Of a DNA stretch of 64,000 nt, positions 57,468-64,000 are shown piece by piece. The DNA is from Cryphonectria parasitica EP155 (lineage: Eukaryota; Ascomycota; Sordariomycetes; Diaporthales; Cryphonectriaceae): the NCBI RefSeq assembly GCF_011745365.1, contig NW_024468912.1, positions 868,001-932,000 of the forward strand. Direction: 5' to 3'. The notes under the pieces were generated by a model that was given only the letters and a program-made list of their open reading frames with translations, did not search any database and was not told where the DNA came from. Position 1 is the stretch's first letter. Each line of letters begins with the position of its first letter. Made by a program: the position numbers and the translations under genes.

Positions 57468-60400
57468 ATGTCGGAACATGGAGAGACAGCCGTCATGGCT
57501 CCAGTCTCCCCTCCTCGTCTGGATAGAAAAGACTCGGAGACTGCGTCCCTTGCGGATTCGGACAAGGACACGGTATGCCCTCAAGCCTCCTCACAGCTCC
57601 TTCCCCCATGCAGCTATCGGATACATGTGTCCATACAGCAGCGTGGTCTCTTTCACCACCCATCGCCCGTCATCAGCATCATGACAGCGGATACCCTAGC
57701 CTGCACCAGTCTACATGTACACACACGCCAGCGCGTCCTACACGTTACACGACAAGGCTACACAACACGCAAGACATCACGCCACTTCCCTTATGCAGAA
57801 AGAGAGAAGGGGAGAGAGAGAGAGATTAGTCTGGTCCTGGCGCTAACGTAGCTTGTCATTTTGTACAGGACAACTTCGAAGATGCCCGCGATGCTGCCCC
57901 GGAGTCCTCCTCCGTGCGATCCCTGACGCAACGGCGTACATCTCACTCCAAAACCCCGGCTGCCGACGACGAGATAAAAGAGGAAGGGCACGCAGAGCCC
58001 GAGGGCGAGCATAAAAAACCCCCTAGCTCAACTGAATCCGAGTCTGGGCTCAATCATCACGAGCAGAAGCCAAGTTCCGTGCACGAGGCCGAGGTTCAGG
58101 ACAAGGACGAGTTTGAAGAGGCCGAGACAACATCGATAGGGGACAGCGACGAGGTGACTCTGGCGCAGCAGAGGTTGTCCGTCCAGTCTAGCGGACAGCT
58201 GGACAACGTCAGCCTCGACGACGAGGACCTCGATGGGGAGAAAAAAGGTCCGAACACCGGGCAACGCCTCTCCAAAAAGCTAGTTTGGCTGACAGGTCAC
58301 ACTGCAGAAGTAGAGAAGGTCAATAACGTGGGCTCTAGCGACGCTGAACCTGAGCCTCCCAAGAAAACCATCTCCCTCGGCAGTATAACCAATTCCCTTC
58401 CAGCTATGCCCTGGTCTCCCGGCGCTCAGGGCTCTTCCACCAAGAATCTCGACACGCCACCCACTGCTGCCCCTGCAGCTGCAGCAGCAGCAGCACCTAC
58501 GACGCCAGGGGCACCACTGCCGGCCAACAGCACCCCAGCCGCCACAGCAGCTGCCGCACCCCCACCCTCGCGGAAACTCGCTGGTGCTTTTTCCTGGCTG
58601 TCCAGGAGCTCGTCCAAGGACCTGACCAACGTGTCGCCGCCGGTCACGGCTAGGAGGAACACCGCCAGCTCGACAACCACACTGACGAGCAACCCAGAGA
58701 TGTTGCTCGGCAAGCTGGACGAGGAGGGCGGAGCCAGGAATGTGCGGCACAGCCTGAAGGACCGCTTCAAGGCAATGCGCATGAGGGAGGAGGCGGGCAT
58801 CACAAACCTTCCTGAGGACGGTGATGCGAGCGGCATCGCGAATCTGGTCAACAAGGGGCCGAACGGGGCACTCGGTTCACCGACAGAGGAAAAAGAAGCT
58901 GGTGCTGTCCAGCCACCGCCCTCACCACGGCCGGCTCACGCTACCCTGGCGCCCGGAACGGCTTCAGGAGCGGCCGCCGGCCCTTCGACGCTGTCAGATG
59001 AACCCGTAGACTGGGACTTATGGCAGTCTGTCGTGTACGAAGGGCCCGCAGCCGTGGCCAAGACGAGCGCAGAGGAGCTGCGCAAGGCCACGGCAGCAGG
59101 GATTCCGAGCGCAATTCGTGGTGTGATATGGCAGGTCCTAGCCCAGAGCCAGAGCGAAGAGCTGGAGGCTGTCTACCGAGACTTGGTTGCTAGAGGCACA
59201 GACAAGGAGAAGGACCGACAGAGCAACGGCTCGCCCGCTGGTAGCAATGGCAGCACTCCGGCCCCTGGGTCATCGGCATCGTCCGTGCATTCGGAGGGCG
59301 TGGGGTCCCAGCCACCCTCTCCTCCTCCAAAAGACACCCCGAAGGACGAGGCTGCCGAGAAGAAGAAAAAGAAGGAAGATGTGGCAATGATACAGAGGCT
59401 CGAGAAAACAATCCGGAGGGACCTTGGACAGCGGACAGCATATTCCAAGTTTGCTGCCGCACAGGGCCTGCAGGAGGGTCTCTTCGGCGTCTGCAAGGCG
59501 TATGCCCTCTTTGACGAGGAGGTTGGTTACGCCCAGGGCATGAATTTTTTGATTATGCCCCTCTTGTTCAATGTGAGAGGAAACCCTCCCCCCCCCCCTC
59601 TCCCTCTTCTATCTTTTCTTTCTTCTGTCCATGAGAACCTGGAAGGAGGAAGTAGAGACTAATGATCAACGCAGATGTCTGAGGAGGAAGCTTTTTGCCT
59701 TCTTGTCAAGCTGATGAACAACTACCACCTCCGTGACCTGTTCATCCAGGACATGCCTGGCCTGCACATGCATCTGTATCAGTTTGAGAGATTGCTGGAG
59801 GATACTGAGCCTGCCTTGTACTGTCACTTGAGGCGACGAGGCATCTCGCCTCATCTGTACGCTACCCAGTGGTTCCTGACCTTGTTCTCTTACCGCTTCC
59901 CCCTCCAACTTGTCCTCCGTATCTACGACCTTATCTTGTCCGAAGGGCTGTCGGCCATCCTCAAGTTCGGCATCGTCTTGATGCAAAAGAACACCGAGAC
60001 TCTACTAGGCATGACAGACATGGCGCAGCTCACCACATATCTTCGAGACCGCTTGTTTGACGTGTACATCGAGTCGGCACCAACCGCAAACAGCATTCTG
60101 GAAAACGGTTTCTTTGGCAGCTCAACATCCAGCATGGACAAAGAAGTGTACCGAGCCGACCAGCTCGTCCATGACGCATGCGAGGCCAAGCTCACTCCCG
60201 ACATCCTTCAGGCATGGCGGCTCGAATGGGAAGAGAAGACCCGTGAGGAGAAGGAGCGGCAGCAGGAGCTCGAGACACTGCGGTCGCAGAACACCAGCTA
60301 CGCGGCCAAAATCCGCAAGCTGGAGGAGCGGCTGCAGGCTGTTGACCGGGAGCAGGCGGACCTGGCGACGGAGCTGGTACACACAAAGGTGGAGAATGAA

Positions 60401-60744
60401 GAGCTGAAAGACCAGAACGAGTCTCTCACGGGCCAGGTGCGGGAGCTCAAGATCGTCATCGAGAAGCAGCCCATCGAGATTGAGGACCAGTGGAAGCTTG
60501 AGCGGGATGCGCTCATCGAGCGCAACCAGCGCGTGCACGAGGAGAACGAGAAGGTCGAGAAAGAGATGGCAGAACTGGAGGAGCAGCTTGTGCAGACGAA
60601 GATGCAGTATGCAGAGGTAAGCATTTTCGCTCTCTCACAAATCACTCCTCAAGCATACAAGATGGCTAACGGGAACTTTAGATAAATTCTCAACACGAAA
60701 CCCTTCAGAGGAAGTGGAACGAACTCAAGCGGACGTTTGCATAG
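57468..60744 (+). CDS. gyp5: TBC-domain Rab GTPase-activating protein, Gyp5-like, 937 aa
   Basis: TBC proteins speed GTP hydrolysis by Rab proteins; Gyp5 acts on Ypt1/Sec4 in ER-Golgi and exocytic traffic. Exons are 57468-57572, 57869-59572, 59675-60616 and 60682-60744. The introns are 296, 102 and 65 bp with CTAAC/CTAAT branch sites. The sum of 2814 bp encodes 937 residues. The first 410 residues are Ser/Glu/Ala-rich and disordered, with poly-Ala near 210-215. The TBC domain starts at DWDLWQSVVYEGP near 415. It is split by a Ser/Gly/Lys-rich insert (about 478-542) before the arginine-finger region TIRRDLGQRTAYSKF. The glutamine finger is in EEVGYAQGMNFLIMPLLFN. Further blocks are FERLLEDTEPALYCHLRRRG and ATQWFLTLFSYRFPLQLVLR. 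A long coiled coil occupies about 787-920 and is followed by a short basic tail. Gyp5 and its paralogue Gyl1 share this layout; the GAP residues argue for an active enzyme. Confidence 0.93.
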
Positions 60745-61865
60745 AGAAAGAGAGACACACGCACAGCCCAAATCCTTCCCGAGAAGCTTAAGCTGCAAAC
60801 CGCTGCAGTGTGCTTTGCCCACCTCCCTCCCGTCTTGCGACTTTTCAAACATGATACATAACAACGGACAGCGTGCACAAGACAAGAAAATTGATTACTG
60901 TTTTATCACCGGCGTATCTCACCCAAATAGTACTGATAGGGGGTTTCAGATTATCATTATTATTGTTTGTCATAGCAGGCAGGCAAGTAGGAGGGCAATT
61001 GAGTGAGGGGAGGGGGAGGTGGCTTTAGACTTGGGTGCCTGTGGATCCACAGGAGATAAAAGTAATTGATTACCATGTATCAAAATGACACTGGTTTTGA
61101 TTATAAAACATTAACAAAACTTCTGACTGTTTAAATTGTGTGACTAGTTAGGTCTGTTTACTTTTCCTCTTGGAGTACTCTGCTGAGTCGATGGTAAAGA
61201 TTCGAGAGGTTGAGGTGGTTAGGACGGGATAGGGCTTCTACACGAACAAACGGGCAGCGTATGGCGGGTTTGGAAGGGGGGGGGGGGGGGGCTAGAAATT
61301 TGCATTAGGAGCCGCGGCGCTAAGGCAGGCCACAAACGTGCTGCAGGATAATACAAAGTCATCACAATTGCCGATTGTGCAATCGTTGGGGTGTTCCCGC
61401 ACATATCAAGCAGGAGTAGTGCGCAGATACACAGACAATTTCTTAAGGACGGACATGATGTTCATTTTTAAAGGCATTTTCTTTTTGTTCCATTGATTTC
61501 CCATTTGATCCTTTCCCTGTCTTGTCCCCGAAATGCGATGAACGTTTTGTGTAAAAAGGGGAGGAAAAGCATCTCACTGCTGAACCGTGGTACAGCCCAA
61601 TAGCCACCGAAATCATGTGAAGGGAAGCCCGAAAGATTGATCCGTTGAACACCGAGTCCGATTGTTTTGTTTCTTGTGTTGGATGATGAGGTTTAGAGAG
61701 TGGAAGGATGTCCCGGAAGTGACGACTCCACACCCTTGTCCGTGTTAGGCTATCCCTCCATCCCGCTTGTTTCCTCCTAGGAGTATCACATTTCCACCCC
61801 AAGGTCTCAAGCCAGCCTACAGCATCATCATCACCACTACCACCACAGCAGCAGCAGCCACAAGC
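60745..61865. other. Convergent spacer between the Rab GAP and rps8 genes
   Basis: About 1.1 kb holding both 3' untranslated regions, with G16 at 61276-61291 and AT-richer DNA around 61060-61150. No gene or RNA was recognised. Confidence 0.4.
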
Positions 61866-62651
61866 CTACTTGTGGAGCTTGCGCTGGTAGAAAGCGAGCT
61901 CCTCACCCTCGAGGATGTAGCCATCGCAGCGACCGCTCTGGCCGGGGCGCGAGGCGACAACGGCGAACAGACGACCGGCCTCGAACTGCTTCTCGAGGGC
62001 GGGGTCGACCTTGCCGTGCTTCTCGAAGCGCTCGGCCTGCTTCTTCTCGACGCTCTTGCTCTTCTTGACGTCCTCAGCGGCGTCCTTGCCACCGGCGGCC
62101 TTCTGCTGGCGTCTGCGGCCGAGGGGCTGGCCGTAGTGGGCCTCGTACCACTGGCGGAAGGGGGCGGCGTCGATCTGGATGACGGCGGACTTGGTCAGGG
62201 TGTTGGTGCGGACGAGCTCGTTGTTGGAAGGGTGGTAAACCACGCCGATGACACGGGTCTTGCGGGTGGCGCCCTCGGAGGCCCAGGCGAAGTTACCGCT
62301 GTCGAGACGCAGGGCACGGTATTTGTGGTTACCGCCGCGGGTGCGGACGGTGTGGATGCGCTTGGCACCGATACGGGTCTGCGCCGGCTGGCGGCCGGCC
62401 TCGAAAGCGCGCTTCTTCCCTATTGACGGAGGTCAGAACGTATGTTCCGGAGGGTGAATCCTCCTTCCTCGTGACCCTGCCGCCGGGGGAAAGGGCGGCA
62501 AGGTAAACACGAGGAAGAGGGAAAACAGAGCACTCCGAAAGCGATACGGGCTTTCGATTTTTTATTATTCCATCGGGCTCGACGTACGGTAGTAGGCACG
62601 CTTGGCGCCAGAGGCGGAGCGCTTGTGACGAGAGTCGCGAGAGATACCCAT
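61866..62651 (-). CDS. rps8: 40S ribosomal protein S8 (eS8), 205 aa
   Basis: eS8 is a small-subunit protein. Exons are 62651-62588 and 62419-61866, separated by a 168-bp intron. The joined 618 bp encode 205 residues, the normal length. Text includes [20 protein letters not shown], then [60 protein letters not shown] and [20 protein letters not shown]. The C-terminal part is [20 protein letters not shown]. The second exon begins inside the arginine codon of YYR/KKR. The coding intron contains a long hairpin, and a further intron is likely in the 5' leader (62663-62885), only 11 bp upstream of the ATG. Both features are reported separately. Confidence 0.97.
62460..62520 (-). other. Strong hairpin inside the rps8 intron
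   Basis: Within the 168-bp coding intron, positions 62460-62484 are complementary to 62494-62520. I count 23 base pairs: 7 (478-484 with 494-500), 3 (474-476 with 502-504), 3 (471-473 with 508-510), 7 (464-470 with 511-517) and 3 (460-462 with 518-520). They are separated by one C-A mismatch, a 3-nt bulge and a 1-nt bulge; the loop is 9 nt (485-493). The pairing is read directly; any role is inference. Confidence 0.85.
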
Positions 62652-62662
62652 GATTGCGGTTT

Positions 62663-62885
62663 CTGTTTGATAGAACAGGATAAGACGTTAGCTGTCAAGG
62701 TCACAAATCGACGGAGCGTGTTGATTGATCAATCAAACGGCTGATTGTGATCGAGAGGTGCCACCGGCACCTAGGAAAGGAAAAAAAGAAAAGGCTCGAC
62801 GCGAAGTCGTGTGAAGATGGAAAATTGGAGGGGAGAGATGAGAAAAAGGAAAATGTTTCGATCCGTTTCTTGTGCTCGTACATAC
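62663..62885 (-). other. Probable 5'-leader intron of rps8
   Basis: On the minus strand a donor CAG|GTATGT at 62885 and an acceptor CAAACAG at 62663 delimit 223 bp just upstream of the rps8 start. A GCTAACG branch-like site lies about 25 nt before the acceptor. Leader introns are common in fungal ribosomal protein genes. Transcript data would be needed to be certain. Confidence 0.6.
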
Positions 62886-64000
62886 CTGATGAGGTCTGTG
62901 GTCACCAGAGGCAATCGTTGAGATGGTCGAGGTTGGTTGTCGGCTCGTTCGTTTGATGCGGAAGGAGGAAAAAAGAGGATGTTGCAGGTTTGAATTTTGG
63001 ATGAGCTTGCTTGTGGGGGTTCAAAAAGATGCGCTAAGGTATTCTGGGCCTAGCGTGACAAAAACCAGCGGCCAGGCACGTGATGTTCCTCAACTGCACT
63101 TGAGGTCTGGTCTGCGGCTAAAGGACAAAGCCAGTCTATTGCTGGACAACCCTGCAAAAGAAGAAGGAAAAACTATCCAGAAAAATGCCCTTCTTGAAGA
63201 CAGAGACCTTTCTTTTTCCTTCCCATATCAACTTCCCCTATGTTCAAACAAAAGAATGCCCTGGTCCTCTTGTTCTGTGGTTCACCTATACAACTTGATG
63301 TCATACCCGAGTCCTCCTCATTGGTGAAAATAAGCTCTCTATTATCAGCCAGAGGACAGTCTTTCACTTTCTGTGAATGAAGATGATTATATGCCTTCTC
63401 TCATAGCCAATGGGCTCTTGGAATGAGTGCCTTATCTCAGTCTATTCCGGTCCCCAACGCCGTGATTACCAAGCGCATAATCAATTCGTTCTGGAGGCGG
63501 TCTACCTATTCCTCGACCCTGTTTGTCGAGCAATCGGTGCTGCGTTATTCCCTTGCTGTGCGCCAACGGCTCTATTCCAGTTAGAGGCAGTGCTACCGGA
63601 AGATGCTCCTCCCGCAAAATATTGATATGAAGAGGGTGATGTCCCGGTGCATCCACCAAGTTTGCCTCGGAAACATCATCTTGGCACTCCCCGGGTGACG
63701 GCTGGCTCGCTACGTCTTGTGATGGCCTTCTCGAGACAGGTTTCGACGAAGTGGGCTGAGTTGTATCCCATGTCTGTCCAGCTAGACCACGCCTAAGGGA
63801 GCTGTCCGCTCGGGCTTTGTTGACTCCCTGGTGTGGCTCCCTCGGCAGTTGGCGAGGGAAGTAGTCAACCAGAGAGGCCGTCCGTCCTAAAGCCACACCG
63901 CGGCTTGAGAGCCTGAGGTCTAAGCAGCCGATAAAGATGATAAATGACTTCGCGAGCTCCGCGGATCGCTTAACCCAGCTTGCTCGCTCCAACAGGACGC
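62886..64000. other. rps8 upstream region and right end of the window
   Basis: The left 200 bp should hold the rps8 promoter. From about 63430 the DNA is GC-richer, with an unbroken minus-strand frame of 186 codons (63432-63992). Its translation, Arg/Pro/Ser-rich with no motif I know, does not convince me. It may be cut off by the window edge. No RNA gene was seen. Confidence 0.3.

Noticed and set aside
63432..63992. A 186-codon minus-strand frame at the right edge
   Set aside because: It is long but has no motif, unusual Arg/Pro/Ser content and no splice context. It might be part of a gene beyond the edge; not supported from this window alone.
1..64000. CRISPR array, prokaryotic operon or phage region
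   Set aside because: The window is clearly fungal nuclear DNA, with spliceosomal introns and an intron-bearing tRNA. No regularly spaced repeats were seen.

Overview
The window is nuclear DNA of a filamentous ascomycete fungus (Pezizomycotina), most probably a Sordariomycete. Genes are interrupted by short introns of about 55-170 bp with GT..AG ends and CTAAC/CTGAC-like branch sites. Protein starts and domain sequences (Hsf1, Cwc27, Vma2, Dph1, Rps6, PRPP synthetase, Tom1) are of the fungal type. Coding DNA is GC-rich, with long pyrimidine-rich or low-complexity leaders between genes. The genus cannot be fixed from sequence alone.

Layout. 1-12.4 kb: an uncharacterised nuclear-looking protein with a duplicated domain, a 5-kb gene-poor stretch, the tRNA-splicing endonuclease subunit Sen54, then an AT-richer stretch with a decayed membrane-protein gene, a three-exon LITAF-type zinc protein and an intron-containing tRNA-Leu(UAG). 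13-24.5 kb: a PPIL3/Cyp10 cyclophilin, an arrestin-fold protein and heat shock factor Hsf1, separated by long spacers. 26-39.5 kb is gene-dense: spliceosomal cyclophilin Cwc27, V-ATPase subunit B, a CmcJ/AsaB-like oxidoreductase, Ctf8, Dph1, ribosomal protein S6 and ribose-phosphate pyrophosphokinase. 42-55 kb: a 4072-residue Tom1/HUWE1-type HECT ubiquitin ligase. 57-63 kb: a Gyp5-like Rab GAP and ribosomal protein S8. The last kilobase has no gene I can support.

Most genes are housekeeping: translation and its factors (Rps6, Rps8, Dph1), tRNA splicing (Sen54), pre-mRNA splicing (Cwc27, PPIL3), replication-linked cohesion (Ctf8), nucleotide precursor supply (PRPP synthetase), vacuolar acidification (Vma2), stress transcription (Hsf1), protein turnover (Tom1) and membrane traffic (Gyp5-like, LITAF, arrestin). 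They are not a biosynthetic cluster or a mobile island. Several are divergent pairs on one spacer: Dph1/Rps6, Cwc27/Vma2 and the CmcJ-like gene/Ctf8.

I found no CRISPR array, intact transposon, rRNA or secondary-metabolite cluster. The observations most worth a second look are the duplicated-domain protein at the left end, the 23-bp hairpin in the rps8 intron, the micro-exons of vma2, the mismatched T-stem of the tRNA-Leu, the decayed membrane-protein gene, and the many 11-17-nt C/G homopolymers in non-coding DNA.
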